DNA from: Struthidea cinerea
Taxonomy: Eukaryota; Chordata; Aves; Passeriformes; Corcoracidae
Reading direction: 5' to 3'
Length of the DNA: 64,000 nt
NCBI GenBank assembly: GCA_013397865.1
Contig: VZTI01000607.1
Location: forward strand, 310,001 to 374,000
In this document: piece after piece, positions 23,968-37,609 of the stretch
How positions within the stretch are numbered: the stretch's first letter is position 1
How the letters are laid out: each line of letters starts with the position of its first letter
Translations under genes and position numbers: made by a program
Notes under the pieces: generated by a model
Told to the model about the DNA's origin: nothing
Databases searched by the model: none
The model's input: only the letters and a program-made list of their open reading frames with translations

Positions 23968-26900
23968 AACCCAAAAAACTCAAAAAAACACCCTACCATG
24001 TGGGATGCCACTGGGACAAAAAAACCCCAACTCACATGGGCTCATCACTGCAAGCTCTGAACTGCAAAAAAAGCATCAAGTGGCATGGATAGGCTCATGA
24101 GACTTTGCTGATAATGCATTGAAACATTTAAGAAGCCAATGACATTTAAGTGATGCAAGCTCTGCTTCTCTTTGCTTTTGTGTTTCCGTTTAATGTCCAC
24201 TGATCCTGCTCACTGAAACCTAACATAAGAGCAATTCATCCTTACTTCCATTGACACTGCTGTACTTCAATTTGTATCTGTGCAGCTTTACCATAATTTC
24301 TTGTACTTGCTGTATGAACAGAGGTGGCTGTCTCACATACTGATGAGAAGAAAACTTTTGAGAAATAGAATTTGTTTTCAGCCCTGTGTGGGGCTGTTTC
24401 TGCAGGAAAGAGGACAGAGTAATAGTGCTTTGTACATGAAGAAGTCTAAGACATAAATCTTCAGATGTGTAAGGATTTACTCGACCTTAATCTGTGTTAC
24501 AGTGTGTAGCTCATCCCACTGCTTGTGAAACACCACGTTTGAAATCTTTCAGACAGACCTTGTACTAAGTGATACCAGTGTAAATACATTTATTTCAGTG
24601 GATTTTCTTATTCCAGAGTGATACAGCAGTACTTGGGATGACCTGAGATGTCTATAGAGAAACTTTTCATGAGAAAGTCTAATTAAACTGTGCCACTTCT
24701 TCCTTCAGTAATTCTGAGATGACCTAAATGACCTGCCATTTTCAAAAGGATAAGCGGGATTTGATAAAACTAGTTGAGATGGTGCTGAATGTTTCAAATT
24801 TATCTACCCAACACACCTTGCTGTTTCATACTTTACCCATCTGATTTCTCCAGCCCCACCTTCCTGCTCTTACCCACAGCCACTATATCTCCCCTCACAA
24901 GTCAACTCTGATTTTGATCTTATTTATGTTGTACTCAGAACAGCTCAGCTTTTGACTCCATGGTGAGATATGGCCATTCACACATTATGCAGCAGATCTA
25001 TGGACCTGGTGAAGTCCCAGTGGTATCCTGATAGCTGAAGAAAGGAGAGGAATGTTTAAATGTGCTTTCTCAGACAACAAATCTTTTCAATTACCCAGCC
25101 ACAGCCCTACTGTGATTCAACAGGGTAACCATTCCCTCTGCTCAATTTTAAAAGAAGGTTCTTCTGCAACACTCAGACATTGTTTTTCTTTTTGTTTTTC
25201 AGTTGTAACATCCCACTTTATCTGTCAAGAGCCAACGTGTCAGTGATATGTTGACATTTCTAGAAAATTGTAGGCAAAGAAAATTCTCTTTTGGCTGAGA
25301 CACAACTCAAGAATCCTGGTTCTCCCACAGAAATAGAACAAGAGTTCAAGATTGGGTGCAATTGTAAGAGTGTGCCTGTGGATTTGGGAACAGGATTGCA
25401 CCTCCTTGGCTACATACTCTGCTGCAGACTTTCAGAGCTCTGAAGAGACTAAAGTTTTGCTGAACTGGAAACCTGCACTAAATTAACAGCTGGGACAGGG
25501 ACAACATACCCAGGCCTGCTTAGAGGATTTGGTTTGCCTGGAGGGAACAAGTTTTTTATTTTAAATTCAAGACACACAGAGGGACACTAGCTCTCTTACT
25601 GTCACAGTCAATATCACTGCTGCACGTATGCAGTAAAAGGGTGATTTTCAAAGCCTGACAGCATGCACTGAGTGGGTTTCTGACTCATTTCATCATAGAT
25701 ACTGATACTTCTCATCTACATCATCCCAGGATGCTGACTGCTGCTCTGCAGAACCTGAGCGTGCTTCCTGCAGTAAACTCACAATCAACCAAAATGCATA
25801 AGACTGGAAGGGGCCTATGGAAAAATGGCCCTTCTGGATATTTAAGTTGATTTCTTCTTCCTTTTTATTAGACTCACCCCCTTTTTTTTTTTTTAAATCC
25901 TATACTGGGTGTTTTTGGAGAACAGTTCTAAATAGGAGGAGGCAATATTACATGAAGACAGACCAGGCTTTGTTTTGTACCCTCAACAAGCTTACTTTTC
26001 CAATGAATATCATGGCCGAAAGGAGTCTGTTTTTCTCCCAAAATCGTATCTGTCTTCAAGCCTTTGCTTCACTAATGCATACAGCTGCAACCAGCCCATT
26101 CCTTCACCTTTGTGCCTGTGGTCAGGGATGAACCTTGAGGGCTATTGCACTTCTCAGCAGGATCTTGCTCTGGGCAGCAGCTTCCAACTACTTCTGTTCT
26201 CACTATGCAAAGAGGCACTTAATTGCTACTTGCATTTAACCCAAGCAAAAACTAATTTTCATGCTTGGGACTGATCCCTAAAGTTGAACCACATGTTTAA
26301 CAGCTGCCATTAGCTGCTTTCAGTGTAACAATGGGGTAGTTTTGACAAGGTCTGGAGAGGGAGCAACTATGCAACAGGGAAAGAAGAAGCGTCCTCAAGT
26401 GCCCTTGTACTGATTCACATCCACCCTATATTGATTCATTTATGAGTTATGTATCTTTAAAAGAGCCCTGCTCTGCTGGAAGCTCTGAGAATTACATTTT
26501 TGACAGAAAAAAACTGTGCCTAGGAAAATTTGTATTAGGTTCTGCAAGAATATATTGACCTGGACCTCTCAGTGACATGCACTTGGGACAGTAATGCTGG
26601 GCTCTTGAACAAGGCTGAGGGCCTGGAAAGTTCAGTCTGCAGCAAGCTAGGCTTGCAGTGCTGGCAGCTGTCTGGTCATGCTTCCAGGATGTCTCTGGGT
26701 TGGGTGGGAAGCTCAGGGAGTAATGTCAGTGTAGTGTTAGTGTGTGCTTCCCAGGACAAAGACCTGGTAAGGCTGTGGTGGGGCTTTCCAACCTAGGGAA
26801 TCAAGCAGTGCCTGTGCAAGGGCAACACTGTGGGAAGACTTCCCCTCCTGCACCTCTCCAAATGTGGGTGTGGCTCCAGGGAGCCAGGAACAAGTGTGGA

Positions 26901-27770
26901 GGGGGAGGGGAATTTTTAAATCTGGGACCTTTTCTGATCCATAAGAATTGAAGTGTGGTGTTTGGAACCTGCTCTGGTGTAGTGAAGTCAGAAGGATTTC
27001 TCAAGAGGGCAAAACTTGCCCTGGTGTTTTGCTTTTTACTCCCCTAAGGCCTTTGAGATGAAGAAGCAGCAATGAAAATTGCTTTGGACTGAAAAGGAAA
27101 TTGCCCCATAACCTCATGAGGGTAAATTTTGTATTAGTGTCTGGGCTTTACAGCTTTGCTCCCTACCACAGAGCAGGCAAGCTTCAGGTCCCCCGCCCCA
27201 GGGCTCCACTTGCAGTGCTAAGGTCCCTTTGCTCTCACAACTGTAGTGGGAGAGCTCTCCTTTGGCAGCCATCTGCACTTTGCCAGTGCCAGGGGAATGA
27301 AGGGCAGCTGAGCTGGTCATCCGAGGCAGAAGAGGGCAGGGGGATGCACTGACACTGCTGTGCAGAGGAGCAGGAGGGGGGCCTTGGTCAGCAGGCAGGG
27401 CACAGGCTCGTGCACCAGTTCCTCCTTCTTGACAAGTGCTTTGAGTCAGCAACGCCCCAGCAGCAGATTGTCTGCACGTTTCTAGTGCCCAGCTAATGCA
27501 ATGTAATTGAAGTTATCTTTGCATGAGCCTAGCTCTTGCAAGAAGTCACCTCTCCTTCCCCTTGCCCTGGCTTATCCATGAGTCTGTCAGCAGCTCCTGC
27601 CACTCAGCTGATCTGTGGTGCCTTGCTGATGTGTGACTCTTGGGTGACTCTGATGATCTCAGTGCTGTGGCAGTCATTCTGCTTCAGGAGCCGTGCGGCA
27701 CAGTGGGAGCAGCAAGCAAAAGGGAGTAGCAAGCTTAAATACAATCACGTGCATTAATTTATAAATGCAG

Positions 27771-27935
27771 GTATGCACACATTATTTATACACTATATTT
27801 ATACAGCGTATCTATGTTTACATATATTTACATATAAACACCCACACTCACGATGTACATGGATATGGATAAGGATATGGATATATGTGTATGTATGCGT
27901 GTATGTGTGTGTATAGATAACTATATAGGTACACC
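27771..27935. repeat. TATG/GTAT-rich low-complexity tract
   Basis: Alternating purine-pyrimidine sequence with GGATAT hexamer repeats near 27861-27886 and GTGTATGT units near 27887-27914. Confidence 0.75.
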
Positions 27936-30900
27936 TGGACAGCACATCAACTAGGTGTTCAAATTCAGAGTATTTGGACTCAGGGTGCTCATGCTAGCAT
28001 TGAATTAGATGAGGATTTATGTTTGTCAACTCTTCTTGACCACCCCTTTGCCAAAGGAATGAGAGCAGAGTTTGGCTAGAACAAGTAGGGTTAACTAAGC
28101 TGATAACTCCTCTGAGAAAACCTCAAGCCAAAGAAAAGTCAAAAGGGGGTGGAGGGATGGAGGGGAAGATATATGAATGATTAAAGTATCTAAAAGGAAA
28201 TCAGTAATTTTGAACCGTCAGAGCTGGAAACAATTAGTGGCTGGCTGGCAATTCAGAAGAATCAATAAGAGAAAGATGTGATTTCTAATAACTCAAAAAT
28301 AAAATCTGCTGATAAGTTAAGAAGGAGCTATAGGGGAAAAAAGAGGTGAATAGGATACTAAATCTGTTAACAATTATTGTCAGTGCCAACACTGGCTTGG
28401 AAGAGTCACGTTTGTTCTATCACCTCCACCCAGACAATTATAACAATATGTATTCACCAGGCTCTCATGACAGGAGCACCCACCAATCCCATTAGCGCTA
28501 AGGAGCTGCTGGCATTTGTTTTTATTTTAATTTATCACTCAGCTGTTTCAAATCACGTAAAGCTAAAACTTGGCTTACAAGTTGTCATTTCCAATGCTAA
28601 TCGTTTGTGCTTACTGCATATGTGCCTGTGTGATATGTATATTTTCTGAATTGTAAAACTGGCATGGAAAATTCGCAGTCTGGGTATGAAATGTCCTCTC
28701 TGGCCCTTTACTGTAAAGGTTAAAGCTATTGACATACGTTTACTCCCGAAACAGCAGCCTGCCAGATGAAGCAAACTAATTGGGTCCAGTTCACCAGCCC
28801 TTTACAAAAGTTTAACAAGCTAACCCAGAGCAGTAGCTCAGACTGTATGTATATGGGGTCATCCTATTTCAAGGCAAAGTGGTGATATACATGTGATTTC
28901 CTTAATTTCTCTAGTCTGGTGACAAACAGCACAGGCACTTGATAAATTGCATTTATTTTTCACCTTTTGACCTCCTCACTTGTTCTCTGCCCACTAATCC
29001 ATTTCTGCTGGGACCACTTCTGGCATTAGAAACCTCTGAGCAGTGCTCAAACAGCCAATGCTCAAAAAAGAGCCCTGTCACAGATGGTTTCCTTCTTTCC
29101 TTTGTAAACACAGAGTTTCCCTTTTTATCCTCCTCTTCCAAATTGCACTAGTCTGGAAGAGAGACCAGTGACAGCTACAAGGATATTGTAGTTGGGGGCC
29201 CGGCTCATCAGCCAGAACCATGTCCAATCCCGTTTGAGGTCCTCCAGTTGGAGGCACAATTATTCTGGTATAAAAACCAAATACCTTGAGAAGTGCTTTT
29301 TCTAGAATGTGGTAGAAACAAGATACATGGTGGCTTGCTCTGGAATAAATATTATGTTACAAAAATCACTCATGTCTTCAGTGCTTCAGAAGAATTTTGC
29401 TAGTTTTGGCCCCAATCCTGTAATATGCTCTTTATGGGCAAGAAGTCCCTCCTCATGGACTCACTGAAAGATTGAAGCTGTATTTGGACGGTACAGTTGA
29501 AAGCATTCAGCTGCTTCTCAGCACTGATGAGTTGCTTTCCATTTCCATCTAACTTAACTGTGCAAGTTCTGTCGTACCTAATACACTGGGAATTTGCATT
29601 CTGTTTGCTCTAGGACATAAAGGTGCAACAGTGGGGCCCCAGAGCTCAGCTCAGGGCTAGGGATGAACAGTGACCTCCTGGCTTCTTTCTTCCAGTGCCC
29701 TACCCTGAATCATTTTCATCCTCCCCAACTTGCAGCTGTTTATCTCTTGATCCTGATATGACAAGGGAATCACTGCAACAAATCAGTGTATGCTCTGCTA
29801 GGAAGATGAGGAGGACTAGCAGTACTCCAGGTGCCAGTGGCATTGTAAGTGGTGGGTATGGATTATGTCCTGATCTCAGGGAGGCTCTGAGGGAAGGCAA
29901 TTTGTGCACAGCCTGTGTGCTGGTGAAGCAACTGCAGCCTTGGTATGCAGGTGCTCAAGAGATTTTCTGTCAATTGTGCAGCAAATTCAGGCTCTCTTTC
30001 ACACTCTCAGAGACCCGAGACTCTGTATGAATGCTGTCGTAAGCAGGACTTTGGATTTCATTTACACTGAGACTGACTTCACGTGGCACAGGATGAGCCT
30101 GCACACACTGCAGCCAAGGTATACAGCCACTCTGCCCATCTCATGCCCAGCTGAATGCAATTGCTTAAATAAGCTGATAAATTGTTATATTTAACAATTG
30201 TTATATTTTCATACAACCAAGTTTTTTATTTTGGGGAATCAACCTATACTAATCTGTACAGCAAACACCTGCACAGGCTTTGGAAAGTTTTTTGAAAGAA
30301 TCACAGGCCAATCACTCCTTCAGCAGCCCAACAAACAAGCAAAACTCAACTAAATCACAGTGACCATTTCCATGCCTCATTTTTCTCCATGCTTCTAAAC
30401 AGACTATGTATTATATTCCAGAGTTCATTTTGGTATATGGTTACCCTTTTGAATCAGGCAGTTTTCTGCCTCCTTCAGCTGTTTCCACACTAAAACCAAA
30501 CCTCTTGCCATGAGCAGCTTCAGCCTCAGGCATTGTTGACACAGACTTGTTCTTTGTTTCTGTTCTTGGCTCTCAAGCCATTTTCCTACAGATATCATGG
30601 ACAATGGACACTGCATACAACCAGCTCATTTTTCCATGTTGCTTTTGTCTGAATGGTGGCATCTTATTCCCAGGGATTCTGGCCACAGGCAGTCCCTAGC
30701 AGAGTAAGGCTGAGTCTACCTAACCTTTGTCATACAAGGGAGCAACATTTTTGTAGGAAGAGCTCTTACTCATAAGAATGTATGCCTGCAGGGTCCCATC
30801 CAGAACAGCGCCAATTCTCATTGCATTTAGGGGATGTTTGCATGAGGCTGAAAAATTACAGCATTTTTCTACATACCTGTAAACTGGAGCACATTAAGGG

Positions 30901-32479
30901 GAGGAAATACATGCCTTGACCTATAAGGACTTTGTTTAGCTCTGATTTATTAAAGGTCACTCAGCATGAAATGATTAAAAAAAATCCCATGTCTGAGAAG
31001 TGTTTTTTGGATTTTTTGAGATACATTAACCTATCTGGATAGACATAATTTCTTTGGATTTCAGGAATGTATTTAGTGCCGTACCACACATCAGTGCAGT
31101 CTTAGTAAGTCAGAAAGCATTACAGGGATGATGAGGCAGAAACTGTCAAAGCAAATGGTTCAGCAGTAGTTTGGGGCACTTCTGCAAAACCTGCAGAATA
31201 CAAGAAAAATTGTAAAATATTCATACTTTTCTTTTTTCTTTTTTTAACTATGCAAATGTTCAAAACCCACCTGCTGCCCAAGATCTGGAAAATTAGTTTT
31301 GAAAACTTGGACTTAGTGAAGATTTCTTGAGTATTTGCATTGTGCAGAGTAAAAGTATTAGGTGCTGCTTGGTCCCCCATGTGAATGACTTGTGTTGCTG
31401 GAGCTTGTCAGTGTCAGGGGGATGGCAGACCCTGCTAGCTTCGTCCCTGTGCTTTTTTGGCCTGCTCTGGTGCAGGCAGAGAGCTGCAATACACCAGCCA
31501 AGTGGTTTCTCTCTCCCACGCTTCAGAGGGGAAGTATCGGATTGTCAGGCACAGTCCAGTCAACGCTCTGCTCCTGGGATACTGCAACCACATACTGTCC
31601 TTATTTGGGCTGGATTGCAGGGTAACAAACCAGTCCTTGGACTGTTTTTTTGCCTTTTCACAAGTTCATTTTTGTGAGACACTTTTTTCCCCCGTAAGAA
31701 AAAACCCCACAAGTATTTTTAGAGCTGGTTAAATTATTTGTTATGAACGGATCGTCCAATGAATTTTGGCCTTTTTCTGAACATGAGTCATTCACAACCT
31801 TATTTCAGTGGGTGAATTTGTTATTCATAAATACTGAAGGAATAGTTTATGCAAAGGAACTTCAGTCTCTGCGTTTATCCAGAAATGCTTGTGTTTTTTT
31901 ATTAGCATCTGCTTTTCCTGGTCCAACATTGTTCATCTATACTATGAAGCACTGTATCATCATTGTAAATGGTAATAAGGGACTTTAAACATGTGAATAG
32001 CAGCTAAAAATATTTGAAGGAAAAGAAAATCAAAACGCACCACTACTTGTGGTAAAAGCCTGTTAACATTGGGCTTCAGATGTTTTTGTGGATATGGCAG
32101 TAGTCCCTGAAACCATTGCAAACATAGAGGAGTATCATTCAACAGATCACATCAAGAAAAAAAGATCAGTATATCTAGGCACAAAACAATTGGGTTGTAT
32201 ACCCAGCAAGAGATCTGGACACCCAAAGTTTCTCCAGGAAAAGTGAGTTGAACTCCTGCACAGTACATGCACTCACTCCAAGCATCCTTGTTTGGCTTCA
32301 AGTTTTCTAGATCATTAGTTTTCTTCTTCCTCCTATCCAGACTTAGTCTGAGCAGGTTGGTGCTTGCTCCTGGCATAAACTGGATCAGGAATTTAAGTTA
32401 AGGTATGATTTGGGATCTGAACATCTGAGTCTAGTAGACCAAGTTAACTGCTGGACCATAGAAAGACCTCAAGGCTAGG

Positions 32480-33232
32480 ACGAAGGTGGGACAACCCCCA
32501 CTATCAATACAGGCTTGGGATGGAGGGATTGAGAACAGCTCTGCAGATGACTTGGGAGTATTGGTGGATGAAATTTTATTGGTGTATTGGTGAGCTGGTA
32601 ATATGCGCTTATAGCCCAGAAGGACAATTGCAACCTGGCCTACATCAGAAGTGTGACCAGCAAGTCAAGGAAGGGGATTTTTCCCTTCTGCTCCACTGTG
32701 GTGAGACCCATCTGGTGTACTGCATCCAGCTGTGGGTTCTTCAGCACAGGAAGGGCATGAACCTGGTGGAACAGGTCCAGAAGAGGGTCACAAAAATGAT
32801 CAGAAGAATGGGACATTTTGTCTATGAGAAAACACTGAAAGAACTGTGGTTGTTCAGCCTGGAGAAGTGAAGGCTCTGGGAAGCCCTCATTGTGGCCTTT
32901 TATGTAGGGGACAAAGGCGGGATAAACTTTTTAGCAGGGACTGTTGTATTGGATAAGGGTTTTAACTGAAAAGAAGTTTTAACTTAAAAGAAGTTAGATT
33001 CAGACTAGATACATAGAAGAAATTTTTTGTGATGAGTGGTAAAACACTGCCACAGGTTGCCCAGGGAGGTGGTAGATGACCTATCCCTGGAAACATTCAA
33101 GGTCAGGTGGGATGTGGCACTGAGAAACCTGATCAGGTTGAAGATGACCTACCTTGCTCATTGCATGGGGGTTGGACTAGATGAGCTTTAAAGGTTCCTT
33201 CCAACCCAAACCAATGATTCTATGGTTCTGTG
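32480..33232 (+). mobile_element. CR1 LINE 3' region, plus strand
   Basis: The copy ends in the CR1 signature 'ccaatgattctatggttctgtg' with the preceding 'ggttggactagatgagctttaaaggttccttccaaccc' block broken only by small changes. The coding part of open reading frame 2 (reverse-transcriptase C-terminal region) is visible at about 32700-32870, with a run reading QVQKRVTKMIRRMGHF and ending FSLEK before a stop. Upstream of 32700 the frame is disrupted, so no functional protein can be made. It is a 5'-truncated copy of about 750 bp. The subfamily looks different from the copy 0.7 kb downstream. Confidence 0.9.
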
Positions 33233-33943
33233 TTGGCAGAGGCAAACAACTGTATTTCTATGAAGTGTAGGTGGGTTATGGTTAAAGATACTGTTTGAGT
33301 CATTGACAAATGCAGACCTATTTTATGTGCCAGAGCCTACATGTAGAGGGGGGAGTTACAGCAATCACCCTATTTCCGTAGCCAAAAATGCCTGTACTCA
33401 CCCTCATCTAAAGTACATACTAATGATCCCAACTGACCTCTGTTGGCAGAGACTTTGCAGAGGCTGAAGGCTTTTGCAGTAAAAGTATCTCTCTGGTGCT
33501 TGGTGTCACAAATCCTATTTTAATTCCCAATCCTGATCTTAATCAAGCAGCCCTCGCAATCCACTGAATCACACTGACTACTGCAGACAGCAGGTTTGAA
33601 ATAAGTTTTGTGAACACTCTACAATTTGCAATTACTTGAGCTTTTGAGAGCCTGCTTTCATAAACCCTCCCCAGAAACTCTTGCATTGCCCACTTCACCT
33701 GAAAAAAAATCTCTTGAAACTTACTTCAGTGTAGCTCAGTGGATCAGGCAAGATCCATCTACACTTGGCCATGTTTTGAATATCCTCCAACACTTCAGTG
33801 CAAATAATGTCAAAATTATTTTAAGTTCACACCTTTGTAAACTACCCTCCAGCATGAACAAGGCATATCTTCTAAGTGCTAATTAAATTACCTCCTGTGT
33901 TTACTCTTTCAAGCTGTTTTCCTTGCCCAAGGAGACTTTCAGT
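33233..33943. other. Spacer between two CR1 copies
   Basis: Unique-looking sequence without a recognised element. An open frame at 33626-33886 has no recognisable domain. Confidence 0.5.
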
Positions 33944-34803
33944 CAATTTGCAGCCGACACCATATTGGATGGGAATGTTGAGCTGCTGGAGGGTAGGAAG
34001 GCTCTGCAGAGGGATCTTCACAGACTGCATTGATGGGCTGAGAACAACAGCAAGAGTTTCAGTAAGGCTGAGTGCTGGGTCCTGGATTTGGGTCACAACA
34101 ATCCCAGGCTTGGGGAAGAGTGTCTTGAAAGGAGTCAGTAGGAAAAGGATCTGGGGGTGCTGGTGGACAGCAGCTGAACATGAGCCATTGTGTGCCCAGG
34201 CAGCCAAAAAAGCCAACGGTGTCCTGGCCTGTATCAGCAATGGTGTGGCCAGCAGGACCAGGGCAGTGATTGTCCCCCTGTACTTGGCACTGGTGAGGCT
34301 GCACCTCAAGTGCTGTGTCCAGTTCTGGGCCCCTCAGTTCCAGAAGGACTTTGAGGTGCTGGAGCGGGTCCAGAGAAGGGCAGTGGAGCTGGGGAAGGGT
34401 CTGGAGCGCAAGTCCTGTGAGGAGTTGGGGGTGTTTAGCCTCGAGAAAAGGAGGCTCACGGGTGACCGCATTGCTCTCCACAACTACCTGAAAGGAGGTT
34501 GGACCTAGGTGGGGGTTGGACTCTTGTGTCATGTCTCAAGTAAAAAGGATGAGAGGGAATGGTCAGGGAAGATTCAGATTAGATATTAGAAAGAATTTTT
34601 TCACTGAAAGAGTGGTTAAGCATTGAAATGGGCTGCCCAGGGGACTGGTGGAGTCACCATCTCTGGAAGTGCTCAGTAGGCATTTGGATGTGGCACTTGG
34701 GGATATGATTTAGGGGTGATTGTGATGGTGCTAGGCTGATGGTTGCACTAGATGATCTTAAAGGTGTCTTCCAACCTCGATATTTCTGCGATATATTCTA
34801 TAC
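33944..34803 (+). pseudogene. CR1 LINE 3' region with broken reverse-transcriptase C-terminus
   Basis: The copy begins inside the reverse-transcriptase palm domain: reading from 33944 gives QFAADT, where CR1 elements normally have a catalytic ADD motif, so one aspartate is replaced by alanine. That frame stops near 34032. The following C-terminal part is in a different frame (about 34195-34508), reading ANGVLACISNG, then VLERVQRRA, then FSLEKRRLTGD, and stopping after GGWT. At least one frameshift and stops therefore inactivate it. The untranslated 3' end follows with the 'gatgatcttaaaggtgtcttccaacc' block and a decayed tail. It is the same subfamily as the minus-strand copy at 60.5 kb, from which it differs by loss of a WLR tripeptide. 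Confidence 0.9.
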
Positions 34804-34807
34804 AGTT

Positions 34808-34825
34808 CAACAACAACAACAACAA
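34808..34825. repeat. (CAA)6 at the CR1 tail
   Basis: Six CAA units lie a few bases beyond the CR1 3' end. They may have grown from the element's tail. Confidence 0.85.
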
Positions 34826-37609
34826 AAATACTAGATTTATATAGGGGTTTTATCCTAAAAGATTTTATAATAACATATGGATTGAATTTCATTGATTAAA
34901 CTCGACTCACTAGCTCATACATTACTTGTTCTTCCTTTCCAAGCAGTTACGTGCAGAGGATTTCAGCAAGGATGTAATCGGTTAGGGTGTTTTCATCTGC
35001 TGCTCCTATATTCAACCAGGTCTCATCTTTCCCTCTCTTATGATTAAATATTTTTTTTTATTTGGTATCTCAGAGAAGGCAAATACTAAAGATAAGGTGG
35101 AAGGAGTGTGACTTCATAGTTTTGAGAAATAGCCAGAAAAATGGCTTTGATGAAGAAAAATACAATGGAGATTGGTCTAATCTTTAGGCCACCTAGTAGG
35201 CATCATCAGAAACTGAAAGCATCAATCAGTGTGCACCTAATTTTCCAATTAGGAAATTGTCATCTGTGACTTATTGTTAAATTTTAATAGCATTATAACA
35301 TTATTGATGCCCTCCTAATTGTGCCCTTAAGGCACAGTGTCTTGCCCTAATCAGTTCAAAGAAACATAGGGAGAAACTGAATCAAAAGACTTTAGAAAAA
35401 TGGATGGCTAGTAAAAGAGCTGACCAAAAATCTTCATCATGCCAATTCTTCTGATATTTGGAGTCTGACAAGCCACTTCTCACCTCCTCTGGGGCCTGGG
35501 AGTTTAGCACTGCAATTAAGGAACAAGTAATGCCATTTATTGCAACATTTAGGCTCATATGAAGGTTTGTATGCCATACAACCTCAAATTTCCTCCTTTT
35601 GCTAGTCTTCTTGCCACACTGTGCAGCCCAGATGAGTGATAACCTTCAACATCACACTTAAGTCCAGGGTTTTTTATGTTTTCTGTTTCTTTATTTTCCT
35701 CCTCCACACTGCGGCCCACAGCAGGCTACCTGTGATAACTCTTTGAGATGAGCCCTTGCTCATAAAACATGGAATGTTCTTTCTCAGGAGATTATTCTTA
35801 ATGAGCATTTTCTCCTACCACTGTTAAACATCTTTTTGCTAGAATCCATGCAGTAAAGCAGATCTGTAGTGTTTCATTTTACATGTTGGTATTTAATAAG
35901 GTATCAGATACAAATGTCATGTACCACATTGGCTGGTGCTTCATCCTGCCAGAAATACATTGCCTGGCTTCTCTAAATCAAGCAGACAGATTCTTAACAT
36001 CTACCATTTTATGTCTCACTTTAACAAGTACCAGTAACAGTCAGACCTTCAGTACTCCCTCGGTGATATCAGTTGTGTATATCACAAGTGGGCAGATGCC
36101 AGAACAAAGATAGGTGTACAAGTCAAATTACCTGACATGCCCACAGCCTCTGACATGCTTATCTTATGACATAATTGCAGGTCTGAAATTCTGCTGAACC
36201 CACTGCTACACCAAATAAATCTTCAGTGCTGTGAGTAATATCATTACTACAGATCTTGCTTAGTATATCTAGAAATTTGTGTCTGACTGCTTTAAGGAAG
36301 AGTTTGGATGTTTTCCAGGTGACCTGCATACTTATATGTAAATGTATATGTCTCTTTAAAGAGTACCTTACGCTGTGAAGCTGACCAGAGAATCTGTGAA
36401 AATTTTAAATTTATTAAGAGTGTGTTGACTGCTTTCTTTAGCTATGTGAAACTTTTATGGATGATCCTTCAAATCTGGCTGCTGGTTGGATTCCAGATAT
36501 TACATGTACCTATGTATAGTTATAATAATACAGCTACAGGATTTGCTGTAGGAGATATGAGGGCAGTTGCATATGACTGCACACACATCTCAAGCCTGCA
36601 GCAGTATGGAGGGCCAAAATCAGACCCAAATTCTAAACCATCAGATCTCAGCTACATTAGCTGTAAACCTGCAGTTTCACAGATTCAATGCAAAATGCAA
36701 CAGCCTGGTAGGTGGTTTTTAGGTCTTTTGTCCTTTCAATAATCTTAATGTACTTTAAAGTACTGAAGTACATTACAGCTCTCCAGACTGAAGGGTTTTA
36801 TGAAGCAGATTTACCTCAGTAGTCCCAGAAAATACATCTTGGAAAGCAATGTACAGAAACCACAACCATTGTATGACTGTCTGAAAGGAAGCAGCACACC
36901 AGTTTAGGGCAAGATCTAGAAGTCATACATACCTGCAAGTTCTGGTGAGTTAAGTAGAAGGACAGTACCAGAATCACCTCTGCCCAAGATGTTGCTGCCA
37001 ATACTAGATTGCATAGACTCATGTAACCAGGAATGTTAAAAAAAAACCCTAATATTTTCTAATTCTCATTATCTATGTGAACATTTGAGTCCCTGTGTAT
37101 GCTGCATTAGGGCTATATTTAGAACTGTATATTTATAATATTTCTTTATGAATGCAAACTATGATGTCATACTAAAAATATACTTCTTGGTCATGAAGCA
37201 TTTTTTTTTATTTGGGGATAAAAGGGATTCTTTTAGTCTGTATCCTAACCAACTGTAATGCTTAGACATTTCTCAATTCTCCCTATCTACTCATCTTAAT
37301 AAAATTATGAAATAATTTCAGTATTTCTTGAAGAAGTACTTGGAAGTCATTACATCTCAGAGCAGAAATTAAAAAAAAATTGTATCATGAGGTAGTGAAA
37401 TGAAGTAGTGAAATTTTCTGAAAGGCTAGTGTTAAGTTCTGGAATAATAGTAACAAACAGCAGCAGAATGGAAAGCGTAGGACAACAACTTCCTCTGTTG
37501 AAGTTATTTGAATGTCAAAACGCAAAAGTAAAGAAATAAAAATTTGGATTTAGGTAATTTTTTACTAGGAAATGAAAAAAAAAAGTATTTGCACAATACT
37601 CTTGGGCAC
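34826..37609. other. Unique non-coding sequence
   Basis: No recognised repeat or exon. The interval 35180-35420 contains paired homeodomain-type motifs, including an inverted pair at 35236-35253. A 10-bp inverted repeat (TAATGTACTT ... AAGTACATTA) lies at 36746-36775. Confidence 0.5.

Larger units (their letters stand above)
23773..32479. other. Unique, repeat-poor non-coding sequence
   Basis: About 8.7 kb with no clear transposon copy. Small features are a (CAAA)n tract, T runs (25880-25893) and a TATG-rich low-complexity segment at 27771-27935. 28160-28930 looks like conserved non-coding DNA. A line starting 'agactggaagg' near 25803 is faintly CR1-like but too short to call. Confidence 0.5.

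Noticed and set aside
25795..25830. Possible ancient CR1 end ('agactggaagg')
   Set aside because: The match covers only about 15 bases, and no second diagnostic block follows.
27771..27935. Possible minisatellite
   Set aside because: No unit repeats cleanly. It is better described as low-complexity TATG-rich DNA.
33876..34508. 210-codon frame that could be taken as a gene
   Set aside because: Its second half is CR1 reverse-transcriptase C-terminus and its first half is out-of-frame CR1 and flanking DNA.
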